Below are positions 16,833-24,563 of a stretch of 47,248 bases of DNA, in pieces. Both the position numbers and the translations under genes were made by a program. A model generated the notes under the pieces. The model saw only the letters and a list, made by a program, of their open reading frames with translations, was not told where the DNA came from and ran no database searches. The DNA is from Opitutales bacterium (GTDB lineage Bacteria > Verrucomicrobiota > Verrucomicrobiia > Opitutales > JABSRG01): the NCBI GenBank assembly GCA_013215165.1, contig JABSRG010000022.1, forward strand, positions 1-47,248, in the 5' to 3' direction. Numbering within the stretch: the stretch's first letter is position 1; each line of letters opens with the position of its first letter.

Positions 16833-16857
16833 GAAGTTACCCCTCTAGGGAAAGGGT

Positions 16858-18999
16858 ATGACAGGAGCAAAGGAAGCCCTCGTGGGGGTATGGGTTGATA
16901 AAGGTGGCACCATTCATCGAGGTTGGCGGTCGATCGACGGCCATGTCTACCGCGAAACGCAAGAGGCCGGTCGGTTTTGGCTGTGGGCGACTGAAGGCTT
17001 TGATGCGGACTCGGGAGAGATTGAGGCCCTGAAGGGCGCCGGCCGTTGGAATCGATTGTGGAGTTTTGGCGATTTCGAAACCTATGTGGAAACGGTAAGG
17101 GAACGTGACTTTCGGTCGGTGACCGAAGTGCTCAAGCCTTTCGAGCATCAAGTGTTGATTGCGGAGAAGCAGCGTTTGTTTGTTGGACTGGGAATCGATG
17201 GTGTGACGCGTTGCCAGGTCGATATCGAGACCAGTTGTGGACGGCCGGGTGGATTTAGTGATCCGACTCAAAAGGAAGACCGAGTTTTAGCCATCGGTAT
17301 GCGTATGCGGGACAAAGAAGTTACACTCGAGCTTGAGGAGGAAACGGATCAGGCTGAACGTGCACTCCTGAAGTTATTTGGCGAGACGTTACGGAAATGG
17401 AACCCAGATATTGTGGAAGGGCACAATATCTTCCGCTTCGACCTCAATTTTATCAAAACCCGCTGCCGGCGATTTCGAGTGAAAACTGAATGGGGGCGCT
17501 TTGGCGCGGAGGCCAGTTTCAGGAATAGCCGCATGCGCATAGCCGAGCGCTGGATTGATTTTCCACGTTGCGACATCCCCGGACGCACGGTCATAGACAC
17601 CTATCTTTTGGTCCAGGTCTATGATATAACAGCGCGCAGCTTGCCCGGTTATGGACTAAAAGATGTCGCTATCGGACTGGGGGTAACAACACCAGACGAT
17701 AACCGCACTTACATTGAAGGCGATGCCATCGCCCAGGTGTTCCGTGAGGATCGTGAGCAATTTCGAGCCTATTTACTCGACGATCTGCGTGAGACTGCTG
17801 GGGTCGCAGATATACTCTTGCCGACTTATCTAGCGCAGACTCAGGGATTTCCGATCTTGCTCCAGGAAGCGACGCTGCGTGGGACGGGGGGGAAAGTGGA
17901 TCTGCTTTTCTTAGATCGATATTTTCATGCAAAGCAAGCACTCCCCGATCCTTTGGAGAGCCATAGCTTCGAAGGGGCATTCTCTCATAGCTTCGAAACC
18001 GGAGTGTTTCGGCACGTGCTGCATTACGATGTGGCATCGTTATACCCCAGTTTATTGTTATTGATCGACCGTGGCCCAGCTGCCGATGACCTGAATGCAT
18101 TTATTCCTATGCTGCGTGAGCTGCGTAGTGAACGCCTGGAGTACAAGCGTTTAGCAAAAACGGCGGATACGGACGCTGAACGTCGCGAATATGATGCACG
18201 ACAAAGCAGTTATAAAATCCTCATTAATTCCTTCTATGGTTACCTAGGCTTTCCTGGGGCAAAATTTGGAGACAGTGATCTAGCGGGAGAGGTGACACGC
18301 CGTGGACGTGAGTTGTTGCAGACGCTTGTCGATACATTCCGGGCCGAAGGTTGCACGGTGTTGGAAGCAGACACCGATGGTATCTATGTTAGTAGCGAGA
18401 CTTATTTCGATAAGCCGGAAGATCTCCTCGCACGTGTGTCTGCGCCGCTGCCCGAGGGTATCGATTTAGAATTCGATGGTAGTTATTCCTCAATGTTTTG
18501 TTATAAAGCGAAAAATTATGCTTTAGCTCAAGACGGTAAAATCACAATCAAAGGATCTGCTCTGCGGTCACGGGGTATCGAACCCATTCTCAAAGATCTT
18601 ACGGATAGCCTCCTGCGTTACGTCCTGGGCCTGTCCACAGAATCCCCGGTTGAACGCGCTGAGGCGTTAGAAAAAGAGATAGACCAACTGGCTCTGCCAG
18701 TGGAGCGGGTGGTAAAGACTGAATTTTTGAGTCAAAATCCCGAGACTTACCGTAAAGTGATCGAAGGCGGCGGTAAACCGCGTCGTGCCTCACTCGAAGT
18801 TGCGCTGAGACTCAATCCTCAACCTCGCATGGGGGATCCCGTTACCTATTTCCTTGGTCTCAAAGAGAAAGGGCAAACAGCCGATTGGCAGCGCGCTCAG
18901 CCCGTCGATGCATACGATCCGATCACTTGCCCCTATGACGCGAAGGCCTACAAGAAAAAGATCAAAGACTGGCTGAAACGTTATGCCGAATTCTTGTAG
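16858..18999 (+). CDS. Family B DNA polymerase with proofreading exonuclease
   Basis: A 713-residue family B (Pol II-like) DNA polymerase. The 3'-5' exonuclease motifs are intact: Exo I DIET (Asp122, Glu124), Exo II GHNIFRFD (188-195) and Exo III around YLLDD (305-309). The polymerase motifs are also intact: A DVASLYPS (391-398), B KILINSFYG (453-461) and C ADTDG (504-508), which supply the two metal-binding aspartates. It is shorter than E. coli Pol II (783 residues) and the C-terminal thumb is compact. A strong AGGG lies 7 bases before ATG 16858. In other bacteria such enzymes serve in translesion or restart synthesis, or come from mobile elements; no phage or plasmid genes adjoin this one. 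Confidence 0.9.
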   Translation: MTGAKEALVGVWVDKGGTIHRGWRSIDGHVYRETQEAGRFWLWATEGFDADSGEIEALKGAGRWNRLWSFGDFETYVETVRERDFRSVTEVLKPFEHQVLIAEKQRLFVGLGIDGVTRCQVDIETSCGRPGGFSDPTQKEDRVLAIGMRMRDKEVTLELEEETDQAERALLKLFGETLRKWNPDIVEGHNIFRFDLNFIKTRCRRFRVKTEWGRFGAEASFRNSRMRIAERWIDFPRCDIPGRTVIDTYLLVQVYDITARSLPGYGLKDVAIGLGVTTPDDNRTYIEGDAIAQVFREDREQFRAYLLDDLRETAGVADILLPTYLAQTQGFPILLQEATLRGTGGKVDLLFLDRYFHAKQALPDPLESHSFEGAFSHSFETGVFRHVLHYDVASLYPSLLLLIDRGPAADDLNAFIPMLRELRSERLEYKRLAKTADTDAERREYDARQSSYKILINSFYGYLGFPGAKFGDSDLAGEVTRRGRELLQTLVDTFRAEGCTVLEADTDGIYVSSETYFDKPEDLLARVSAPLPEGIDLEFDGSYSSMFCYKAKNYALAQDGKITIKGSALRSRGIEPILKDLTDSLLRYVLGLSTESPVERAEALEKEIDQLALPVERVVKTEFLSQNPETYRKVIEGGGKPRRASLEVALRLNPQPRMGDPVTYFLGLKEKGQTADWQRAQPVDAYDPITCPYDAKAYKKKIKDWLKRYAEFL

Positions 19000-19039
19000 T
19001 AAAGCACTCTGTCGAGACGGGGCTCTCGAATGCGAGGAA

Positions 19040-19078
19040 TTAGAACAAATTGGGAACCAGAAGCCCAAAAAGGAGTGG
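19040..19078 (+). repeat. Left copy of a direct repeat flanking the zeta-toxin module
   Basis: This ~39-base stretch recurs at 19910-19948 with a few substitutions and one A deleted from an A-run. The shared core CAGAAGCCCAAAA is exact. The two copies bracket the toxin and its small partner. Most differences fall at what would be third codon positions in one frame, so it might be a decayed coding or structured repeat. The origin is unknown. Confidence 0.7.
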
Positions 19079-19197
19079 AGTACTTGCGACATTAGAATGA
19101 ATTTCTGTTTTCCTGATTGGTTTGTAACTTCCCGCAGCCTTAATTTACGGGCAATTATCGATTTGATACGTAATTCTGCAGAAAATGAGTCCATCCA

Positions 19198-19713
19198 ATG
19201 CCTAGGACATGTTACATAGTTGCCGGTCCCAATGGGGCTGGTAAAACGACCTTCGCTGAAGCTTTCCTCACTCAGGAGCTGAATTGTCCTCATTTTATTA
19301 ACGCTGATCTAATCGCAAAAGGTTTGTCGCCTCTGCGGCCAGAGTTAGCCCGTGTTGAGGCAGGGAAGACCGTTTTTCGTAGAATGAACGAGTTTTCAAA
19401 AGCAGGTTTGTCATTCTGCTTTGAGTCAACACTCAGTGGGAGAGGTTATGTGCGTAGGCTGGAAGCCTTTAAGGCCATGGACTACCGCATTGTAATCTAT
19501 TTCCTAAGGCTAAGCTCAGTTGGACTCGCAATACAACGTGTCAGAAATCGGGTAATAGAAGGAGGGCATGATGTTCCTGAGGTGGATATTTGACGTCGTT
19601 TTCTTCGTGGATGGTTGAATTTCGAGAATTATTACAAGGCGCTCGCTGATGATTGGATGGTTATCGACAATAGTGGCGAAGGATCGATAATACTACAGAC
19701 TTCGGATGAATAA
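19198..19713 (+). pseudogene. Zeta-toxin-family kinase gene interrupted by an in-frame TGA
   Basis: The 5' part encodes 131 residues of a zeta-toxin/UDP-GlcNAc-kinase-type P-loop protein: Walker A GPNGAGKTT (residues 10-18), INADLIAKGLSP with Asp37, the FESTLSGRGYV element with Glu76, and the basic helix RVRNRVIEGGHDVPEVDI. A TGA at 19591-19593 stops it exactly where family members usually continue with an Arg-rich helix. Reading past it in the same frame gives RRFLRGWLNFENYYKALADDW and a further stretch to TAA at 19711-19713, which is the expected C-terminus (171 codons in total). A single CGA-to-TGA change would explain the break. The toxin is probably inactivated or read through. The 52-residue partner gene overlaps its true stop by 8 bases. 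Confidence 0.85.
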
Positions 19714-19864
19714 GGCACAAGAAGCTGTGATCAGGGGATTAAACAGAGCGGGCGAAACGGCGCGTGCGCGCGCGCGGCGCTTCGGATTGAAGCTTCCAAT
19801 TTGGCGGGACGGTAAATTGGTATACCTGGAGCCTGGCTTGCCGAAATCGGATAAAACCGGATAG
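19706..19864 (+). CDS. Small protein encoded with the zeta-toxin gene, possible antitoxin or partner
   Basis: A 52-residue basic protein starting MNKAQEAVIRGLNRAGE and continuing through an Arg/Ala-rich helix (TARARARRFG, residues 18-27) to a beta-like segment LPIWRDGKLVYLEPG (30-44). The ATG at 19706 overlaps the TAA that ends the full toxin frame by 8 bases, so it was evolved as a downstream coupled partner. Short proteins with a helix followed by a WRDGKxV stretch are, from memory, frequent neighbours of chromosomal zeta-type kinases; no function is established that I can name. With the toxin frame cut short, its translation would no longer be coupled to the full toxin. Confidence 0.7.
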   Translation: MNKAQEAVIRGLNRAGETARARARRFGLKLPIWRDGKLVYLEPGLPKSDKTG

Positions 19865-19909
19865 GATCTATCATTTCGTTAGGATTTGTCAGAGCGGCAA
19901 ATTCAGATG

Positions 19910-19948
19910 TTAGAACAGATCGGGAGCCAGAAGCCCAAAAGGAGTGGG
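19910..19948 (+). repeat. Right copy of the direct repeat flanking the zeta-toxin module
   Basis: Partner of 19040-19078 in the same orientation, 46 bases after the small partner gene. Direct orientation on both sides fits insertion or deletion by recombination of the enclosed ~0.85 kb. The rest of the spacer up to 20138 shows no gene. Confidence 0.7.
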
Positions 19949-20138
19949 GCATTGGGAAAGCTTCAGTGTGCTTGTGGACGTTTTCATTGCCACTATCCAG
20001 CCACGCATTGTACATGGTTTCTGGAGAATACTAATGACGGATAGGCGGATGCCTCCGGGGTTGCCATGGTAACAACTTCTATTTCTAAAGTAGGCTTACA
20101 TCTTGGTAACTTCTCAATTGGCTAGATCTATTTCGACG

Positions 20139-20636
20139 ATGAACCATCCTTTAAATCTCATTGTATTCCTCTCTTTTCTTTGCCCGACGTATTTTGGATT
20201 CGCCATCGAAACGGTGAGTCACGCGCTAGCCGATAAAACCTTCGAATATCGACGTAGCGAGGATTTAACTGAAGTAGAGAAGACACTTATCGGGAAATGG
20301 CACGGCAAGTCTGGCGAGGACGAATATGAGGTTGATCGCAAGGCAGATGGTACCTACGAGATTGTCTATAAAGGGATGGATGCTGGCGAAAAATATGTCG
20401 ATTATGTGCGCGGCATTTGGTGGATCAAAGATGGAAAGTATTTCTACCATGATCTTGAAAGCAGCTATCCTGATATGTGGTTCAGTAACTTTCCGGCAGT
20501 TGAAAACATCATAGAATTGACTGGAGATTCCTTCAAGACGGTCGCTTTTGGCGAGGTAGATCCGGCGAAGTTTACCGAAACGTCTGTTGAGCGATTTACT
20601 TTTGAACTCTGGCAGTCGGTTGACGAGAAGGACTGA
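20139..20636 (+). CDS. Hypothetical secreted protein, lipocalin-like
   Basis: A 165-residue protein with an N-terminal signal peptide (about residues 1-23, hydrophobic core LIVFLSFLCPTYFGFA). The mature part alternates short beta strands (IGKWHGKSGEDEYEVDRKADGTYEIVYKG, KYVDYVRGIWWIKDGKYFYHDL), a pattern seen in small beta-barrel or lipocalin-like domains that start with G-x-W. The exact family is not recognised. ATG 20139 is chosen over an upstream TTG because it sits directly before the signal peptide. It is followed 17 bases later by the HAD hydrolase gene, which might share its transcript. Confidence 0.7.
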   Translation: MNHPLNLIVFLSFLCPTYFGFAIETVSHALADKTFEYRRSEDLTEVEKTLIGKWHGKSGEDEYEVDRKADGTYEIVYKGMDAGEKYVDYVRGIWWIKDGKYFYHDLESSYPDMWFSNFPAVENIIELTGDSFKTVAFGEVDPAKFTETSVERFTFELWQSVDEKD

Positions 20637-20653
20637 GTGTAGATCATGAACAC

Positions 20654-21301
20654 ATGAAACAGTTCGACGCCGTTGTCTTTGATATGGATGGTCTGCTCTT
20701 GGATACGGAGCGAGTCGCCCTGGTGGCGAGCGAAGTAGCGTGTGAGAAAATCGGGGTAAGCTTTTCCCGAGAGGTCTATGAGGCTTGCGTAGGGACAAAG
20801 ATAGAGAAGACCCGGGAAATTCTGGCTGAGGCGCTGGAGGGACAATGTGGGGTGGATGAATATTTTGCGGTGTGGAATGAGGAGTTTCGATTACTTGCTG
20901 ATAATGGTATTCCTCTGCGGCCCGGTGTCCTTGTCGCTCTGAATTATTTCAGGGATCTTGGATGGCCGATGGGCGTTGCGACCTCCTCAAGTACCGAGAC
21001 TGCGGAGCGTCACCTGAATGCCTATGAGTTGATTGGCTATTTCGAAGTTGTCGTGGGCGGGGACCAAGTGACCTATAGCAAGCCAGATCCTGAGATATTT
21101 TTGCTGGCTGCTGAGCGGCTGGGTAAATCTCCTGAGCGTTGTCTTGCTTTTGAGGATTCCAATAACGGTGCGCGCTCGGCTCATGCTGCAGGAATGACCG
21201 TCGTGCAGATTCCTGATCAAGTTCCTACTGCGGACGATGTGCACAAGGCTGGGGTGATCATCTTGGAGAGTTTAGAATCTGTGCCTGGGTATCGTTTTTG
21301 A
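20654..21301 (+). CDS. HAD superfamily hydrolase (beta-phosphoglucomutase-like)
   Basis: A 215-residue HAD phosphatase or phosphomutase. Motif I is VVFDMDGLLLDTE, with the nucleophile Asp10 and the acid-base Asp12. Motif II lies in MGVATSSST, motif III is the lysine of YSKPDPEIFLLAAERLG, and motif IV is CLAFEDSNNGARSAHAAGM. An alpha-helical cap (about residues 16-85) places it in subfamily I with phosphoglycolate phosphatase and beta-phosphoglucomutase relatives. The substrate cannot be read from the sequence. It converges with the SDR gene, with 68 bases between the stops. Confidence 0.9.
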   Translation: MKQFDAVVFDMDGLLLDTERVALVASEVACEKIGVSFSREVYEACVGTKIEKTREILAEALEGQCGVDEYFAVWNEEFRLLADNGIPLRPGVLVALNYFRDLGWPMGVATSSSTETAERHLNAYELIGYFEVVVGGDQVTYSKPDPEIFLLAAERLGKSPERCLAFEDSNNGARSAHAAGMTVVQIPDQVPTADDVHKAGVIILESLESVPGYRF

Positions 21302-21369
21302 TAAGCATCAGGAAGTGCGAGAATTCTTACGCGGCTCTCAGCTTCGGTAGTCGAAGGCCTCGGCGATAC

Positions 21370-22056
21370 TCACCACGGATGTTCGCGTCCGTCCCACGTC
21401 CAAAAGCGGCCAGAGTGATCTATTGTCATCGAAGTGATCAGGTCGAATAGCCCTGAGGCGCTATCTTCTACTGACAGATCAGCTGTTGGGCCGCCCATAT
21501 CAGTTTGGACCCAGCCTGGGTGAACGGGGCAGACGATGATACCGTCGGATCGGAGTTCTTGAGCTATGACTTGCATGACCTTATTTACTGCTGCCTTGGA
21601 GCTGCGATAGGCGTGCCATCCGGCTCCCGAAAGCTCCAGGGCCCCTATTTGGCTAGAGATTGTGATCACTCGTGGACGCTGGGATCGCCGTAAACTAGGC
21701 AATAAGCCCTGGGTGATTTCCATAGGCGCGATGGTATTAATACGCATGACTTCTAGCCATCCGTCCGCGTCCGATGAGGTGAGGCGATCGGGATCATTAC
21801 CTTTAACTCCGGCATTGTTGATGAGGATGTCGATCGTCTCATCCGATACCTCGGAACAGAAATTTGCGATGGAGGTAGAGTCGCTTGCATCGAGAGGTAG
21901 GACGCGGATGGGCTGGGCAGAAGATAATGCGAGAATAGAAGCTGCTTTGCTCATGTCACGGCAAGTGGCGATCACACGATACCCGGCCGTCGCGAAAATT
22001 TTAACGAGTTGGAGTCCAATGCCTCGATTGGCACCGGTGATGACGATGGTTTCCAT
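21370..22056 (-). CDS. Short-chain dehydrogenase/reductase
   Basis: A 228-residue classical SDR. The NAD(P)-binding TGANRGIG is at residues 7-14, the structural NNAG at 80-83, catalytic Ser near 134-135 (ITISSQIGA), and the active-site YRSSK with Tyr150 and Lys154. The TCRD after the second strand (Arg33) suggests NADP preference. The C-terminal FWTWDGREHPW matches the small SDRs related to C-factor and sniffer-type carbonyl reductases. It follows the D-lactate dehydrogenase gene on the same strand after 10 bases, so the two are probably one transcript. Confidence 0.9.
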   Translation of the reverse strand: METIVITGANRGIGLQLVKIFATAGYRVIATCRDMSKAASILALSSAQPIRVLPLDASDSTSIANFCSEVSDETIDILINNAGVKGNDPDRLTSSDADGWLEVMRINTIAPMEITQGLLPSLRRSQRPRVITISSQIGALELSGAGWHAYRSSKAAVNKVMQVIAQELRSDGIIVCPVHPGWVQTDMGGPTADLSVEDSASGLFDLITSMTIDHSGRFWTWDGREHPW

Positions 22057-22066
22057 ATTCGGACAC

Positions 22067-23059
22067 CTATATACTATTCACGGCATTTTCCAAGGGGTCG
22101 CCATTTTTCCAAGCTTCAAGATTTGCTAGGGTTACAGAAGCGATCCTTTCCAGAGCTTCTTCGGTAAAGAAAGCCTGGTGTGAGGTGATTAGGACATTAG
22201 GAAAGGTGAGTAGGCGACTAAAGACTTCGTCGTCGATAATCTGGTCAGATCTGTCCTCAAAAAAGAGGTTTTCTTCCTCCTCATAGACGTCTAAGCCCAC
22301 GGCACCAATCTTGCGCGCTTTCAGTCCTCGAATCAGAGCTTTAGTGTCTATCGAGGCACCACGGCTGGTGTTGATGATGATCACTCCCGTTTTCATTTGC
22401 TCGATTAATGAGTCGTCAATGATGTGATGCGTCGATGGGAGTAGGGGGCAGTGTAGAGAAATGATGTCGGCTTGTAAGATCAGATCGGGAATGCCGACCC
22501 AATTTACATCCAGACTTTGACATTCTGCGCTGGGATATGGGTCATGCATCAATACGCGCATTCCAAAGCCGAGAGCAATGCGTGCCATTGCTGTACCAAT
22601 AGCCCCAGAGCCGATGAGCCCGATCGTCTTGCCGTGAAGATCAAAACCGAGGAGGCCATCGATGGAGAAATTGCCCTCACGCACTCGACTATGAGCACGG
22701 TGGATTTTGCGGTTTACGGCGAGGAGTAGCGCGGCTGTATGCTCTGCAACGGCGTGGGGTGAATAGCGTGGCACGCGAAAGACTGAGATATTTGCCGCTT
22801 CCGCGGCTTTGAGGTCCACATTGTTAAAACCAGCACAACGCAGCGCGATGCAGCCGACTTTTTCGGATTTCAGACAGGCGATTGTTTCGGCACAAACAGT
22901 ATCATTTACAAAGATGCAGACAGCATCGAAACCCTGGGCCAGCTTCGCAGTTTGAGCTTTAAGAGCTTCCTCAAAAAACATGATTTCATGCTTCGCTTCG
23001 TTGATTTGGCTGAGAAAAATACGGTTGTAGCGTTTTGAGCTGAATACGGCTATTTTCAT
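22067..23059 (-). CDS. ldhA: D-lactate dehydrogenase
   Basis: A 330-residue D-2-hydroxyacid dehydrogenase reducing pyruvate to D-lactate with NADH. The nucleotide-binding GSGAIG (residues 150-155), HCPLLPSTHHII block, NTSRG with Arg233, and the C-terminal SHQAFFTEEAL with the catalytic His are present. The stretch VYEEEENLFFEDRSDQIIDDEVFSRLLTFPNV-like (around residues 258-290) is characteristic of fermentative LdhA. It suggests mixed-acid or lactate fermentation ability. An SDR gene follows on the same strand. An AraC regulator is transcribed divergently across a 354-base spacer. Confidence 0.92.
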   Translation of the reverse strand: MKIAVFSSKRYNRIFLSQINEAKHEIMFFEEALKAQTAKLAQGFDAVCIFVNDTVCAETIACLKSEKVGCIALRCAGFNNVDLKAAEAANISVFRVPRYSPHAVAEHTAALLLAVNRKIHRAHSRVREGNFSIDGLLGFDLHGKTIGLIGSGAIGTAMARIALGFGMRVLMHDPYPSAECQSLDVNWVGIPDLILQADIISLHCPLLPSTHHIIDDSLIEQMKTGVIIINTSRGASIDTKALIRGLKARKIGAVGLDVYEEEENLFFEDRSDQIIDDEVFSRLLTFPNVLITSHQAFFTEEALERIASVTLANLEAWKNGDPLENAVNSI

Positions 23060-23413
23060 GGATTTTTATTGTGGATAAACCAGCACATCAAAGAGGTGTT
23101 CCTCGCATTCAGTCCGATTTTTCTGGGGTGCCCGTGTCTTTCCGAAAAACGCAAAACGCGCAAACAGCTTTGCGGGTACCACGAAGGTTAAAATGAGGAA
23201 GGTCATAAGCAAGCGGCATTGACCTTCAGTTCCGAGCCTTAGCAAGAGTCTCTGAAAATCAATAGGATCACTAATTGAGTCATATTTTCGGCATGGAAGT
23301 GTTTTGAATACTGCTTCATGCTTCGCTTTCCCTTGAGGAAATCCTATGAGGCTCGGATCGATAGACATAATTATCCACACATTCATCTCCTGATAAGGAG
23401 GTAGTATCCGCTC
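23060..23413. other. Spacer between ldhA and the AraC gene
   Basis: This 354-base divergent spacer must hold the promoters of ldhA and the AraC gene. It carries a near-perfect ribosome-binding site AAGGAGGT at 23395-23402 ahead of the AraC start. A 106-codon frame on the minus strand covers most of it, but it has no recognisable domain and is not accepted as a gene. No clear operator or RNA structure was found. Confidence 0.5.
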
Positions 23414-24199
23414 ATGGAATCGATCGACTACGTCTTAAAGAGTGCACACATCTTCTATTGCCCGCCGGATTTTTCCTATGCGTTTAAAGATCAATTACAA
23501 TCGTGGTCTGGATACATCCTGGGGATCACACTCGATGGTAAGGGAGTTTTCCGACGCCCTGGTCATGAAAAGATACTTACTCGAGGTGAGACCTACTTGA
23601 TCCATCTTCATGAACATGACTACTCGATTCAAAACCTGACGACGGATACATGGGCGCTCGCGTGGATATACTTCCAGCCCGTTTCTCCCCATCCCCCCCT
23701 GAAGGAACATCAGTGTATTCCAGACATCCTGTTCGTCGAACAGCTCCTCTATCGCCTGACACAGTCTTTCAAAGAGAAAGAGAAATCCGTTACGCAGTCT
23801 TGGTTCAGTGCTCTCCTGGATTTACTTTCTACGCCCTCAAAGGCTAAAATTTCCTTATTTGAAAATGACCAATATCATGCCCGGCGCATGAACCAACTGA
23901 TCCGTAAGGTCAGAGCGAAACCACAGAATCGCTGGTCTATCAAGGAAATGGCTCATATCGTTGGCATGAGTCCAACCCATTTTACGCGTGTTTTCACGCG
24001 TCAGATTGGCCAATCGCCCGGAAGATTTCTCATTGAAACCCGATTGGAAATGGCGAGGTCATTTCTCGAAATAAGCACGATGCCTGTTGCCGAAATAGCG
24101 GCGAAACTAGGCTACCACGATGCATTTGCCTTCAGTCATCAGTTTAAAAAGTATCAAGGAGTGAGCCCGAAAGCATGGCGGGATAAGTCTTCTGGATAA
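23414..24199 (+). CDS. AraC family transcriptional regulator
   Basis: A 261-residue AraC/XylS regulator. The N-terminal half (about residues 10-150) is a cupin-like ligand-binding barrel (FKDQLQSWSGYILGITLDGKG, GETYLIHLHEHDYSI). The C-terminal half has the two helix-turn-helix units, WSIKEMAHIVGMSPTHFTRVFTRQIG and MPVAEIAAKLGYHDAFAFSHQFKKYQGVSPKAWR. A strong AAGGAGGT lies 11 bases before ATG 23414. It is transcribed away from ldhA and toward the dioxygenase operon, so it could regulate either; the orientation and the 364-base gap to the operon do not decide. Confidence 0.92.
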   Translation: MESIDYVLKSAHIFYCPPDFSYAFKDQLQSWSGYILGITLDGKGVFRRPGHEKILTRGETYLIHLHEHDYSIQNLTTDTWALAWIYFQPVSPHPPLKEHQCIPDILFVEQLLYRLTQSFKEKEKSVTQSWFSALLDLLSTPSKAKISLFENDQYHARRMNQLIRKVRAKPQNRWSIKEMAHIVGMSPTHFTRVFTRQIGQSPGRFLIETRLEMARSFLEISTMPVAEIAAKLGYHDAFAFSHQFKKYQGVSPKAWRDKSSG

Positions 24200-24563
24200 G
24201 TCGAGGAAAAATCGACTGTAGATTAGGCGACAAAACCTACCTGTTCTTAAAGATACGATCTGCGTTTTCGGGTTCACTTGTGACCATCGCTTCGCGCGAT
24301 GTGCTTCATGGTCGTTTTCCAATTGTCGCTCAAAAGCTCAAAGTATAATCGATGAGAGCCATATTCCTACGTTTTCGTGTCCCGTTTTCTTGAATCACAT
24401 AGTATCCATTGAGGTCGGATATTACATGAACAATGAGCCCTCGAATCATGGTGCACTTCGGAATGAAGAACTATGATGGTAAGTTCGATCACTCCCCCAA
24501 CTGACTTAAATCGAGGTCTTTAAAATCCATGGGAAATCGAAGAACTGAAAACCCGGAGAGACA
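24200..24563. other. Spacer before the dioxygenase operon
   Basis: No gene is seen in these 364 bases. An imperfect hairpin AGTCGA/TCGACT (24199-24217) directly follows the AraC stop, and a nested inverted repeat lies at 24282-24313. The remainder should hold the operon promoter; a GGAGA ribosome-binding site sits just before ATG 24564. The sequence is more AT-rich than the genes around it. Confidence 0.5.
24282..24313 (+). terminator. Nested inverted repeat, possible terminator of the AraC gene
   Basis: GACCAT (24282-24287) pairs with ATGGTC (24308-24313), and inside it ATCGC pairs with GCGAT around a TTCGC loop. A short GTTTT follows. The weak U-tract makes terminator function uncertain; an operator is also possible. 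Confidence 0.35.

Noticed and set aside
18983-19219. 78-codon frame between the polymerase and zeta-toxin genes, as an antitoxin
   Set aside because: It overlaps both neighbours and includes the direct repeat; its composition does not look like a protein.
19040-19948. Integron cassette with attC sites around the toxin module
   Set aside because: The repeats do not contain the paired GTTRRRY and RYYYAAC core sites, and no integrase is present in the window.
19731-20015. 94-codon minus-strand frame over the partner gene and repeat
   Set aside because: It lies antisense to the well-formed 52-residue gene and crosses the repeat, so it is a shadow.
23066-23386. 106-codon frame on the minus strand between ldhA and the AraC gene
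   Set aside because: No recognisable domain, no supporting ribosome-binding site, and it fills the promoter spacer of two divergent genes.
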